DNA of 64,000 nucleotides. Source: Cercis canadensis (Eukaryota > Streptophyta > Magnoliopsida > Fabales > Fabaceae). The notes under the pieces were generated by a model that made no database searches, was not told the origin of the DNA, and worked only from the letters and a program-made list of their open reading frames with translations. Below are positions 23,090-35,210 of the stretch, piece by piece (the stretch's first letter is position 1; every line of letters begins with the position of its first letter). The stretch spans positions 31,071-95,070 of the forward strand of contig QAOA01004398.1 of the NCBI GenBank assembly GCA_003255065.1. The letters run 5' to 3'. The position numbers and the translations under genes were made by a program.

Positions 23090-24617
23090 CTACTCCCTGG
23101 AAGGTGCTTCAGAAGGGTGGTCAGTGGATGGTGCAGAGTCAGACCGTGGAGGTTGGGATGAGGTGCGCAGCGGCCGAATCTGCTCCACTGTTGGTGTGAT
23201 GTCAGCATCATCCGCTGGATCCTGAAATGTGGGAGGACGAGGTGGAGGTGGAGGCTGGAGTCCCAAGGACTGACACATCATCTGTAGAGTGGATTGCACC
23301 CACTGGTGATGTGCCAGCTCATAGGACATCCACTGATGCCTATGATGTCTCTCCCTTCGGTTGTCCAGGATCAGGCGGTTGACTCGGGTTTTGGTGCCAT
23401 CTACTTCAACTTCAATCCGAGCCAACTGCCTCTCAAGAGCTGTTGGTTTCCTATCTTCTTCGTCAGCTTCAGTGGACGGGATAGTAGGAGGTGATTGTGG
23501 CGGGAAAGGTGCGGATGTGCTTGGCTCCTCTGCCGGTGGTTCTTCAGATGGTGGTGGTGCATCGCCCATCGGGGTATCCATTGCTGGCTCCTCGACTGGT
23601 GGACTGCCAGGTACCGCTCGTGGTGGAGCACCGACTAAAGCAAAATATGTGCCCTGGCCGTTTGTGCGGCGCTCCACCATCCCTATGGCTCTGAGGGTGT
23701 CCATGCCCAGCGGCAGCGGTCGACAGGCGACCGTGAGGGTGGACTCGTCACCTAACACATCCAAGCGGCGAGCGAGGCGGGTAATGATTGATCCTCCGCC
23801 TATGGCTCCGAAGTTGCCTCGCTGGAGATAGCCCTTGATTAATTGGATGAAAGCATATCCTAGGTGGCAATGGCTCTTTTCCTTGATGCATTGGAGGTAG
23901 AAGAGGTCCCTCTTACTCACCACGCCTGTGCTCTCCCTTCTGGCGTTCAATGAGTGCACCAGCAGCTTGTGGATGTATCTGAGTGCTGGTGACCGGAGGG
24001 TGGATGCCTTGGACCGCTTGGCTTCATAAGTGGCTTCAATGCTCACTTCTAGCCAGCATTCTACCGGGTCTTTGCTGGTAAAGGACCAGTCCAGCAAGAA
24101 TGTGTTCTCTGGCCTGATTCTTGTAGACGGCTGTCCAGCTAACCCTGCCGCCTCAGTGAACTCCTCCAGGTTTCATGCTATGCATGAACGAGCCGAGACG
24201 TAATCTGATCGAGTCTGGCTCATACCACGTCATGTTGGTAGCTGTGAAGGTGGTGTTGATCTCTACAGTTGCGAGAAACTCCAGGGTGAGTTCTCTATAT
24301 GCCGGTTCTTGGAGCTCGAAAACATTTCCCCATTGTCCTGGACTGAGGAGTTGGCGAATCTCCTCGTCAATCCCTAGCTCCTGTAACACTAGCCATACTG
24401 GGTATCGGCTAGGTTCAAACGACTTGGTTGAGAGCTTGGCTAGCCGCTCCTGGTGCTTAGCCCCTTGGAATGTGAGGAATAGATGAACTGAAGTGTCGGC
24501 GGCTCCTGATCTTCTCTTCTTAACAGGTGGAGAAGGTGACTCTGGAAGGTTTGGACGGTTCTTCCTCGTCTTCAACTTCTCCCAGCGTGGTTGAGCATCA
24601 CCAGTGCGCTTTGTCAT
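23090..24617 (-). pseudogene. ATHILA ORF-1-like protein in envelope position
   Basis: A frame of roughly 500 residues, broken by one extra base in the GG at 24169-24170. The first part starts MTKRTGDAQ (ATG at 24617) and the second resumes as LDWSFTSKDPVECWLE. The N-terminal region (FEPSRYPVWLVLQELGI, then YRELTLEFLATVE) resembles the ATHILA ORF-1 family. The C-terminal half is Pro/Glu-rich and low in complexity (PPPSEEPPAEEPS), with an amphipathic stretch (LARIEVEVDGTKTRVNRLIL). This is where some Athila elements carry an envelope-like gene, but I see no clear signal peptide or membrane segment. The sequence TTTTCACAG just before the ATG would make a 3' splice site for a spliced message (inference). 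The function of the family is unknown. Confidence 0.75.
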
Positions 24618-24669
24618 GTTGGTGTCCTGTGAAAACCAATTCAGTGAGTTACCCAATATGGACAAATGA

Positions 24670-27600
24670 ACACACTATAATGGTACCAAAAACAGAACAT
24701 GCATGCAAGTTCAACTGAAATGCTAATTCCCACATGTTTACTAACCCAACATAACTCTTAACAGCAAGAATTCAACAAAGACTGATACACAAGGCAGCAA
24801 GGTAGTTGTATTGGAATTCAGTATATCAATTCAGTACCCCACATTATCTCTCTAATCCTATCTCATTTTCATAATTCCAATTCCTAAGCTCAGATATTCA
24901 ACCAAGTCATCACCATCAATTTCCCCACTAACAATTAAACAAAATCAGGTTCCTCAACAAAGATTTATTCTCTGGTCATAGTACAGTATAATTCAACCTC
25001 AATTCCTACAGTGCTTGACAAGAAAATCAGATATTCCACAAATTCCTAAATCAATTTCCAAAGCAATGATCATTACCAGAGAAAGAGACACAATCCATAC
25101 AGTCATTTTCAAGTGAATTAACAAATTCCACAGGATAAATGCCCCCAACAAACTACTTGCAGTAAATTAACTGAATATACAACATGAAATTACAGTGGTG
25201 ACAGTAATGAGAATTGCAGATAACAGTATTGTCTACCAAATTTCTTAACATCAACAGATTCCCAAAAACAATAGCAATCAAGAGCAATGCTAAGGGACAC
25301 TAATTGCAGAAAGATAAACCAATTCTAAAACACCCTACATGCCCTAGAATCAAATGCAGAAGCAGCATTCCATTTGTTTATAACAGTTATTCATGGGACA
25401 ATCAACCTTCTCCCAATTCATATACTAAATAAAGCAAGTAAAACTCAACAATAATTCTCAATCAGAATAGGCAGAAGTGATAGACTAACATAAAGAATGA
25501 ATACATACCTGTGGATGAAGTAAGAAATGAGCAGAAATTGAACTTGTGAAGAATGCAGAAAGTAACCGAGAGTGCTGGTGTGGGGTGGTGTGGAAACTTG
25601 ATTCAAGCAAGAAATTGAGACTTTGAGGATAGGGATTGGCTGGAAATAATGGTGGGATGCTTGGAATAGCTAGGGATTTGAGAGAGAATGAGAAGAAGAG
25701 AGATTTCTGAAGTGAGTGAATGGCCCTCGAACTGAGCTTTTAAAGTTTTCTGAGAGACACGCCCACAACACAACCATGTTCTGTGGCCGTGTCGTGCTTT
25801 AAGGGAGAGACATGGGCAGAACACGTGGGGTGTTTAAGTGACACGGGGGTGATGTTTAAGTGACACGGGCGTGACCGCCCCGTTGATGAACACACTTTTT
25901 ATATAATAGTTATCCCTCATACTTAGTCTTTTAAACCTCTTTTGGGCTGAATTGCATAGACTTAGACCTCATTTCATGACTTTGGATCCATTTGTGCTTA
26001 ATTGCAATTTCCAGCAATACTGAGCATTTTATGCTGTCTCTGTATTTCGTGCATATCTTGAGTTCTGCATGTCTAAAAATTCCGAGTCATACCTTGTAGG
26101 AAAGCTGAGAGAATTTTCTACAACTTTCTTTCAGGGCTCCAAAGCTAATTCGGACGTTCAGAAGGTCATATGCAGCCTGGAAGCCAGAGAAGACATGCTG
26201 TCGCAGGATCCTGACCTACATGCAGTATTTGGGTCATAACTTGAGTTGTGGATGTCATATGGACCTGAAACTGGTACCATTGGAAAGATAACAGACAGAG
26301 CTTCAATTTATATGCAGACCGGTTCACCATAGTTTATGTTGAAGATGGTCGTATTTGCTGTGAAAATTAGCTGACGGTTCCAGACACCTTTTGCCACTTA
26401 AATGGGCCTAACTTCCTCATGACAAGTCCAAATGGGCTCAAACCAAAGCCCAATTGAAGCTAAGGCCCATGGGAACAAGTATGCCCTAAGCGCAATTTGG
26501 GTGTGCATGTAATTTTGGAGGTCTATATCAGCAAGAGGGGGCAGCCGAAATTCAGAATCAAGTCATTAGATATTTTTAGACAGCTTTTACTCTTTCCTTA
26601 GTTCTTAAGTTTTCTCTTAGATATTTTTGTAAGAACTCAGCTCTTCTTGTTCATGGAGGGCTAAATCATCATATCAATCCAGGTTTTGCTATTCTGATTA
26701 TTGGTTTTGAGATTATGTGTTGTTGTTCTTCATTTTAGTTGTTAATCAAGTTCTTTCAATCCTCTGAAATATTCTGTTTGAATTGCTTAATTCGGATTGG
26801 ATTATTCATGTGTTCATATTCTGTTTGCATGTGATAAAAGAGGATTGTATGGTTAATTAATGGTTCTAAGCTTGGACGGATTAATTACCTTGGCTGGATT
26901 CAGGACTTAGGTTAAACTGGACTTGAATGTTTGTTTAATTCATTTAGTCCCTTGTTGAACCGAATTCTGGTTGCTTAACCAGTAGACATCCATAGAACAT
27001 TGAGAGGCTTCTTGAGATGTTTTAAAGGCCAAGAACATGGTTAACAATTAAATGGATCCATGGAAATCAAGGATGGATCAAAATAAGAATTAGTTAAGAC
27101 TTAGATTGGTTGCTTTCTCTAAAACTCTACCACTGATAATTAATTTTCGTTAATCACATAAACAAACACAACCCCCCTGTTTATATGCTTCTCCATATGA
27201 TTCACCAAATAGAACAATCCTTAGGTTCGACTTAGGGCTGCCCTTTGCTGCAAATAGCTTAGGAACCGACCTTAAACTTAATTAATTTGAGGAGCCTCGG
27301 CAGCTCATCACCCGTGTCTCAGACCGTGTCCAAAGTGAGAATATTTGAATTAAGTGACACAGTCACAACACGGCCGTGTTAGTGACCGTGTTCGTAATTT
27401 GGCAAAATTAAATACTTACCTGAGACAACACATGGGCATGCCTAGGGACAATTAATTCTGGGTAAGTGACATGGGGGTGAACACGAGCGTGTCAGAGACC
27501 GTGTCTGCTTGTTGGATTCCTGTGAGAATTGCACGCTCACTGCCACGGCCATGTGTGTGCCCGTGTCTCTCCTCCGAGCTCTCTGTATGGTGAACACGGG

Positions 27601-27866
27601 TCACGACATGGGCGTGTTCCAGAGCGTGTAGTCTTCCTGAGCTCTCTGCCCTCTTCACACGGGTCATGACACGGGCGTGTCACTGGCCGTGTTCTCTCCT
27701 GATATACCAAAAACAAAACTTAATGAACAAAAATGACAAAAATGAAGATGAAAAACAAAGACACAATGAAAACAACTAAAAGTAAATAAGGACAAAGGGT
27801 TAAAAACTTGGGTTGCCTCCCAAGAAGCGCTTAATTTTAAAGTCCTCAGCCGGACTATCTCGGAGA
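24670..27866 (-). other. Athila long non-coding region between pol and ORF-1-like gene
   Basis: About 3.2 kb without a coding frame of note. It includes two clusters of ACACGG/CCGTGT motifs (25755-25880 and 27305-27700). The middle, about 25900-27290, has on the + strand a TATA-like run (TTTTTATATAATAG at 25897) followed by T-rich sequence with pyrimidine tracts. This is unlike its surroundings and could be an old nested LTR or a regulatory region; I cannot decide. Confidence 0.5.
27305..27700. repeat. ACACGGCCGTGT-type motif cluster, internal
   Basis: At least five units of the form ACACGG...CCGTGT or ACACGGGCGTGT, with one perfect palindrome near 27370. They are the same motif as in both LTRs, but located beside the end of pol. 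Confidence 0.85.
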
Positions 27867-30398
27867 TTATGCTGATGCAGTGAGGACCATTGAAGAAATG
27901 TGGTGTTTAACCCTATCTCCCCAGTAATGCTTAAGTCGTTGCCCATTAACCTTGAAATTCTTTCCCGTTTCCCTGTCAGCCACCTCAATAGCTCCATAGG
28001 GGTATACTGTCTTGACCATAAATGGTCCTGACCACCTTGATTTCAGCTTTCCTGGGAAGAGTCTCAGTCTTGAATTGTACAGCAAGACTTGTTGTCCTGG
28101 TTCAAAAATCCTTTGGATGATTTTTTTATCATGCCATTGCTTTGTTTTCTCTTTGTAAAGCTTGGAACTCTCATAAGCTTTATATCTGAATTCATCCAAT
28201 TCGTGAAGTTGAAGTACTCTTTTTTCCCCTACTTTTGCCAGGTCAAAATTTAGGATCTTAGTGGCCCACCATGCTTTGTGCTCCAATTCCACAGGCAAAT
28301 GACAAGCCTTGCCATACACTAATTGGTACGGGGACATGCCAAGAGGTGTCTTTAATGTAGTGCGGTATGCCCAAAGAGCATCATCGAGCTTCAGGGCCCA
28401 ATCCTTTCTAGAGGCGTTGACAGTCTTCTCAAGAATTCTCTTCAACTCTCTGTTTGACACTTCAACTTGACCACTGGTTTGTGGATGATATGGAGTTGCT
28501 ATGTGGTGCCTCACTCTATACTTGCTCAGTAAAGCGTCCATTCGCTTGTTGCAGAAGTGAGTGCCCTCATCACTGATCAAAGCTCTTGGAACTCCAAATC
28601 TTGAGAATATATTCTTCTTGAGGAAACTCATAACTATCTGAGCATCATCGGTTCTGGTGGCAGTTGCTTCAACCCATTTAGACACGTAATCGACTGCGAC
28701 CAGAATATACTCATTAGAGCATGATGATGGGAAAGGACCCATGAAATCTATTCCCCAAACATCAAACAATTCAACTTCGAGTACTGAATTCAGAGGCATT
28801 TCATGCCTTTTTAAGATGTTGCCAGACCTTTGGCAGCGGTCATACGTCTTCACATAGTCGTAGGCGTCTTTGAAGACTGTTGGCCAGTAGAACCCTGATT
28901 GGAGAACTTTGGCAGCTGTCCGATCTCCACTGAAATGGCCACCATAGTCTGAAGCATGGCAATGCCACAATATATCCTTCACCTCTTCTTGTGAGACACA
29001 TCTCCTCAAGAGCCCGTCAACACATTTTCGCAGCAAATACGGCTCGTCCCAGACATAGAACTTAGCCTCATGAAGGAATCTCTTTAACTGTTGGGAGTTT
29101 AGATCCACAGGTAGGACCTTAGCAGCTTTAAAGTTTGCAAAATCAGCATACCATGGCAAGCTGTGCATTGCCAAGAGCTGCTCGTCTGGGAACTCCTCAT
29201 TGATGGGAAGAGGTATAGCTTGGTTCTTCTCTTGTTGCTCAATCCTAGATAGGTGATCATATACCAAATTGTCCATACCTTTCTTGTCCTTGATCTCCAG
29301 ATTAAATTCTTGCAACAGCAAGATCCAGCGGATGAGCCTAGGCTTGGAATCCTGTTTAGCAAAGAGATACCTAAGAGCTGCATGATCAGTATATACAATA
29401 ACCTTGGCACCTACTAAATAAGAGCGGAATTTATCAAATGCAAAAACAATAGCTAACAACTCTTTTTCAGTAGTGGCATAGTTAAGTTGAGCAGAATCTA
29501 ACACGTGACTTGCATAGTATATGACATGCAATAACTTATTTTTTCTCTGCCCCAAGACAGCACCTACGGCTATATCACTAGCATCACACATAAGTTTAAA
29601 AGGTAAATCCCAATCAGGTGGGATCACCACAGGGGCAGTAATCAACTTTTGCTTCAATGTATTAAAAGCTAATAGACATTCCTTATTGAAAGCAAAAGTT
29701 TCATCTTTAACAAGTAGGTTACACAGGGGTTTAGCAATTTTAGAAAAATCTTGGATGAATCTTCTATAAAAGCTTGCGTGTCCCAAAAAACTACGCACCC
29801 CTTTGACGTTAGTAGGAGGGGGTAATTTTTCAATCACCTCTACTTTAGCCCTATCGACCTCTATCCCCTTGGCAAAAATTTTATGTCCTAAGACAATCCC
29901 CTCTCTGACCATAAAATGATACTTTTTCCAATTCAAAACCAAATTGGTTTCTTGGCATCTTTTTAACACTAAAGACAGATTATGCAAGCATATATCATAA
30001 GAAAAGCCAAAAACAGAAAAATCATCCATAAATATTTCTATAAATTTCTCATTCATGTCAGAGAATATGGAAAGCATACACCTTTGAAAAGTGGCCGGGG
30101 CATTGCATAATCCGAATGGCATCCTCCGATATGCATACACTCCATAGGGGCAAGTGAATGCGGTCTTTTCCTGATCCTCCGGAGCTATGGCAATCTGGTT
30201 GTAACCCGAATACCCGTCCAGAAAACAATAATGCTCATGATCGGCTAGGCGCTCCAGCATTTGATTTATAAATGGGAGAGGGAAATGGTCCTTCTTCGTG
30301 GCATCATTCAGTTTTCTGTAGTCGATGCATACGCGCCATCCCGTGACTGTTCTAGTGAGAATTAGTTCATTCTTTTCATTCATTACCACTGTTGTCCC
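27867..30398 (-). pseudogene. Athila reverse transcriptase, RNase H and integrase
   Basis: The pol part of the polyprotein, about 840 residues, continuing in the same frame after a TGA at 30401-30399. The RT has [30 protein letters not shown] and the catalytic FMDDF box. RNase H has [14 protein letters not shown] and [10 protein letters not shown]. Integrase has the H..H zinc region ([14 protein letters not shown]). The first cysteine of its CX2C pair is Tyr ([10 protein letters not shown]), which should weaken zinc binding. The DDE core follows, with [22 protein letters not shown] and the glutamate in [12 protein letters not shown]. The C-terminal part resembles the usual gypsy integrase tail ([14 protein letters not shown]). 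The long open frame shows that decay is recent. Confidence 0.95.
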
Positions 30399-31910
30399 TC
30401 ATTTCTTGGGCACCACCTGAACTGGGCTCACCCATGAACTGTCCGAGATGGGGTAAATAACTCCAGCATCTAGGAGTTTTACCACTTCCTTTCGCACTAC
30501 TTCCTTCATGATTGGATTCAGTCTCCTTTGGAGTTGTACAACAGCTTTATGGTTCTCTTCCATGAGGATCTTGTGCATACAAAAAGATGGACTGATGCCT
30601 TTTAAATCAGCAATTAACCATCCAATGGCGTTCTTATACCTCCTCAACACCCGTAACAGTTTTTCCTCCTCTAACTTAGTTAATTCGGAATTGATGATAA
30701 CGGGAGAGGAATTATTCTCACCAAGGAAGGCATACTTCAAGGTCAGAGGTAGTGGCTTGAGCTCAACTTTTGGAGATTGCTCTTGATTCACATCCTTTTT
30801 TAATTCTTCTAGCTTAGGTGGTGCGGATGTCGAATACGATAGTAGAGCATCCAATAATGCTACATGTTCTGCACATGCTGAATCTCTTGCTAAATCAATT
30901 ATGGTCACTGCATCCACCAAGACTCTTTCAAGAGGACAAGAGGTTAGATTCTCCCTAAACGTGCTAGCAATGATAGAGTCTAGAATATCCAGGCAGAAGC
31001 ATTCTTCTTTCTCCATAGGGTGTTGCATCGCACTAAACACATTGAAGATCACCTTCTCATCTTGAACTTTCAGAGTCAGAGTCCCATCAGCTACATTTAT
31101 CAATGCTCTCCCAGCAGCTAGAAATGGCCGTCCCAAGATCAGCGGAATCTCTCCATCCTCCTCCATGTCTAGGACAACAAAATTCACCGGAAAGATGAAC
31201 TTGTCAACCTTAACCAAGAAGTCCTCTACTAAACCGTAGGGATGTTTGATAGACCGGTCGGCAAGTTGAAGCGTAATCATGGTGGGTTTTGCTTGACCAA
31301 TTCTCAACTTCTTGAAGATAGATAGAGGCATGAGGCTCACACTCGCTCCCAGATCACATAATGCCTTCCCAAAAGTGATGTCTCCAATAGTGCACGGAAT
31401 GGAGAAACTCCCTGGATCTTTGAGCTTTGGAGGCAATTTCCTCTGTAGAATAGCACTGCACTCCTCAGTCAACATGACTGTCTCATCATCTCTGATTCTT
31501 CTTTTCTTGGTCAGAAGATCCTTCATAAATTTCACATAGGATAGCATTCGTTCCAGTGCTTCAGCAAAAGGTATGTTTATCTGTAATTTCTTGAAAACCT
31601 CTAAGAACTTGCTGAATTGCTTTTCATCCTGGTGTTTCTTGAGCATTTGAGGAAAAGACACCTTGACTGGAGGTATTATAGCACAAGGTCTGGTCAATTT
31701 CTCCCCTTCTTTTCCACTTTCTGCCTCAGTGGGACGGCTAGATGCTGTGTTCCCATTTGTCCTAGTTACCTTATCATCTTTCTCTTCTGGTGTTTCTTGT
31801 CTTGGGATGGGCTCCAACACTTTTCCGCTCCTTGTAGTTATGGCCTTCACATGCTCCTTAGGATTTGGAATAGTATCACTGGGCAAGGACCCTTGAGGTC
31901 TGTCTACCAA
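30399..31910 (-). pseudogene. Athila gag C-terminal region and aspartic protease
   Basis: Starts right after an in-frame TAA (31913-31911) and ends at an in-frame TGA (30401-30399), so both ends are lesions and not natural boundaries. The segment holds a Lys/Glu-rich linker, then the retroviral-type aspartic protease with CDLGASVSLMPLS as its active site (DLGA) and VDKFIFPVNFVVLDM and IPLILGRPFLA as flap and hydrophobic core. The protease cuts the polyprotein. The last residues (SSWVSPVQVVPKK) are already the start of reverse transcriptase. Confidence 0.9.
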
Positions 31911-33301
31911 TTATCTCGCTATCTGTCCCACTTGAGTTTTCAACTTCTGAATTGATGCATCTTGATTTCTGAACCCGCTCCTGGTTTCCTCCATAAACGT
32001 TGCAGTTTTCTGAATGAAAGCCGAGGTTTGAGTGGTCAATTTCTCTAGTGCATTCTCTAAAGAAGGACTCTTCTCATTGGTTTGAGATTGTGAAGCATGA
32101 CTTGAGTTGTCTGATGTGGGGACTGATATGAGTAGTTGGGTCTGTGGGAACCCCCTTGATTTCCTTGATTACCCCATGAGAAATTTAGGTTCCTCCACCC
32201 CGGATTATACGTAGGAGCATAAGGATTATTCTGAGGTCTGGAAGGATTTCCCATGTAGTTCACTTGCTCTTGAGACACTGAAGGGCCAAACATGTTGCCC
32301 GGGCACTCTCCATTTACATAGCTCCCTGCACAAAAGTCACAAACTGGTGGAGAAAAGTTAACTGCATTCACGTTGACAGTCTCAAACTTCTTGGACAGCT
32401 CAGCCACCTGTTGTGTTAATAGCTTATTCTGGGCTAATAGTGCATCTAGTGTCCCAACTTCCATTATGCCTCTATTGACTATGGATCTCTCTCCTTGACT
32501 CTGGTAGTCATTACAAGCCATCTTCTCAAACAAATCCCAGGCTTGCTCCGGAGTTTTATAATTCACAGCTCCTCCTGCTGCAGCATCCACATTTGCCTTT
32601 GTGTGAGGAAGCATACCGTTGTAAAAACTCTGGACTTGGATCCAAAATTCAAACGAGTGATGCGGGCATCTCCTCAGTATATAATTGTATCGCTCCCAAG
32701 CCTCACTTAATGATTCTCCTTCTTGTTGGCGAAATGAAGTAATTTCTGTCATCAACCTTGCTGATTTAGAAGGAGGGAAATGTCGAGTGAGAAACTTATT
32801 CACCAAATTTGACCAAGTGGTGATGCTGCCTCTTAGTTGAGAATCCAACCAGCTTTTGGCCTTTTCTCGCACAGAAAAAGGGAAGAGTCTGAGTCGAATT
32901 GCATCATCACTAACCCTATTCAACTTCACCGTGTCACAAATCTGCAGAAAGTTGGCTATGTGTCCATTTGGATCTTCTAGCACACTTTCATTGAACTGAT
33001 TGTGCTGTACCAGCTAAAGCAGAGCCGGTTTGAGTTCAAAGTAATTGGCTTGAACAAGTGGTCCTGTTATACTCGCTCCACATCCTGCGGCTGTTGGGAT
33101 GGAATATTCCATGAGCGTTGGCGGTGGAGGGTTTTGTCCAACTCCATTGCCATTATTGTGCACTGGAGGATTCTGGTTTTGTTCTGCCATAACTGTTGGA
33201 TGTGCTTGTCTTGCTCCTCTAGTCTGCTTGCAAAGTCTTCGAGCTGTTCTTTTAATCTCAGGATCAAAAGCTAATGAGCTGGAATTGAGAGTACCTCGCA
33301 T
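31911..33301 (-). pseudogene. Athila gag
   Basis: Capsid protein frame. I favour the ATG at 33301 (MRGTLNSSSLAFDPE). A TAG at 33016-33014 (after FELKPALL) interrupts it. The capsid domain follows: LEDPNGHIANFLQICDTVK, LRLFPFSVREKAKSWL, FLTRHFPPSKSARLM and WERYNYILRRCPHH, all typical of Athila gag. The zinc knuckle reads CDFCAGSYVNGEC, with Tyr where the usual CX2CX3HX4C motif has His. A one-base loss near 32110 shifts the frame; the C-terminal part continues in another frame to the TAA at 31913-31911. Three lesions in one gene make capsid formation by this copy unlikely. Confidence 0.92.
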
Positions 33302-33444
33302 ACACCAAGATTAAAGTAGGATAAGCAATTGAGAGAAACAAGTTAACAACAGATAGAATATTTGAACCAGATTTACTAACAAAAATTTCAAAATCCAAAT
33401 TAGGACCTAGTTGGTTACTATTAATAATGCTAATAGACCGTTAA

Positions 33445-33462
33445 TCCCCGGCAACGGCGCCA
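33445..33462 (-). other. Athila primer-binding site (tRNA-Asp)
   Basis: On the - strand TGGCGCCGTTGCCGGGGA, six bases after the 5' LTR. It is complementary to the 3' end of plant tRNA-Asp(GTC), the primer usual for Athila-type elements. Confidence 0.93.
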
Positions 33463-33468
33463 AAAACT

Positions 33469-35048
33469 TGATGGGACTTTTTCCAGCAAGTGTACCGGGT
33501 CACATAAGTAATATAATAGTGAGTAGAGTATCGTTCCCACGAGGATTGAGGCTAACAACTACCAATTTCACCAATACAGATTCTATTTGGAAAGATAAAT
33601 GGTTTGGATTGAAGGCAGCCCTGGAATGAGCAGCTGCAATTAACTAGTTAACAAACTAAGTAACAAAACTCTAACAATAACATAACAATCTTTGAGAAAC
33701 AATCTAAATGTGAAATTGATAATAAAAATGAGAAAGGTTAGGGGTTGATTTCATTCACTTGCAAATTCGATTCCCTCATAGACAAGGTAATCTCAGAAAC
33801 AATACTGGACTACTTATTTCAGTTACAATTCCTTTGTTGTTGGTTCATTTCCTTAAAGTGATTGAACCCAATTCCTTGGTGAAACAATCCTCCCTATACC
33901 AATTACTTGTCCAATTCCTGGACACAACTAATTAATCTAGGTGATTTGGTTCTAGGAAATTAATCTGATACAACCTAAACGAAGTTATCTATTCCTAGAT
34001 TAACTCAATTTAGGACAGAATTTACAGAGCACATTCGGATCTTACTATTCCTAGTATTGAAACTAATCTTTTAACCATTCAAATGGTAGCTAAGCATTTA
34101 AAGGCATTAATAACAGTAAATTCCATTCAACAAAAGGAGTTGTACTAAAACAAGTTTATTCAATCTTGAAACCTCATTACAATTGAATTACATCAAACCC
34201 CCAACACTAAGAATTTAGCTACTCATACTTGAATTCAATAAAAGCAAATAAGTAAGGTTCAACATGAGATGAAAAGAAGAAGAAGAAGAAGAAACTCTAT
34301 GACGATCCAGTCGCAATTGCTCCCCTTCCTCCTCTAGTTCTTCTGCTCCTTTTTTTCCCAAGTACGGCCTCCTTTTTCCCCATGCATCAGATTTCCTCTT
34401 ATACTTCTGCAGAATTAGGTCATTTGGTCAACAATAGCTCGAACACGGCTCTGACACGGCCGTGTTCCTTTTTGGTCCTGGTCGTGTCACTTATGTTGCA
34501 TTTCTGGTCATTGAACACGGGATATGACACGGCCGTGTTCCTTTTCTGGTCCTGGCCGTGTCACTTAGACATGGCCCGTGCTCTTCTCTTGTCTGGGCGT
34601 GTCCTTTCTTTGTAGCGTCTGCCTGTTCAACATGGCCTATCACACAGCCGTGTTCTTCTCTTGCCTTGACCGTGTTTTCCTTTAGACTAAGTCTTTGTTC
34701 TCTTGGACATTCTACTTGATCAACACGGCCTTAGACACGGCCGTGTCTATTCCTGTATGAGGCCGTGTTTGTCCATAAGCTTGAGCAGCAGCCTCTGGAT
34801 GTTAGACACGGGGTACACACGGCCGTGTTCCTACCCGTGTCTACCTAAAAACTTGGTGTATGGCTGCTTTCCTTGCCATTTTCTCCATGGATTGCTTCCA
34901 GATTCTTCTCATTTCCTGATTACCCATCTTGGTACCTGTCAAAGCCAATTTATGGATTAAACACTATGTTTAGAGAGGATTTGCTCACAATGGAGGTAAA
35001 AATTTAGTATTAAAACATGGATTTTATAGTCCAAAAAGACAAGTATCA
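33469..35048 (-). repeat. Athila 5' LTR
   Basis: 1580 bp, bounded by TGATGGGACT at 33469 and AAGTATCA at 35048 on the + strand. It carries its own cluster of ACACGGCCGTGT palindromes (34438-34850; perfect copies at 34454-34465 and 34527-34538). Confidence 0.97.
34438..34850. repeat. ACACGGCCGTGT palindrome cluster in 5' LTR
   Basis: Same arrangement as in the 3' LTR. Most differences between the two clusters are C/T or G/A changes at CpG positions (for example CACAGCCG for CACGGCCG), as expected for methylated DNA. Confidence 0.88.
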
Positions 35049-35210
35049 ATAGCCCTGTGACAAAATTAGGTGTCAGAGTAATTATATTTGCATACTTTAT
35101 TAGATAATATTTTAGTTTTGAAAAAATGCATCCATATTTAAGTCGCATATATATTAGCAAATTCATATCGATATCAAATATATTTATTTCATAACATAAT
35201 AAGTTTTTCC

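Larger units (their letters stand above)
20608..35048 (-). mobile_element. Athila-type Ty3/gypsy retrotransposon, full length
   Basis: A 14,441-bp element read on the - strand, with two 1580-bp LTRs (TG...CA), a 5-bp target duplication and a tRNA-Asp primer site. It has gag-protease-RT-RNase H-integrase order and an extra frame between pol and the 3' LTR. Length, LTR size, the primer site, the FMDDFSVFG reverse transcriptase box and the ATHILA ORF-1-like frame place it in the Athila lineage. Coding frames carry three stops, one frameshift in gag and one in the extra frame, so it is a defective copy. By eye the LTRs differ at roughly 50 positions (about 3%), many of them C/T or G/A changes, so the insertion is fairly young. 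Confidence 0.95.

Noticed and set aside
23361-23831. 156-codon open frame on the + strand
   Set aside because: Shadow of the Pro/Glu-rich ORF-1-like gene on the other strand.
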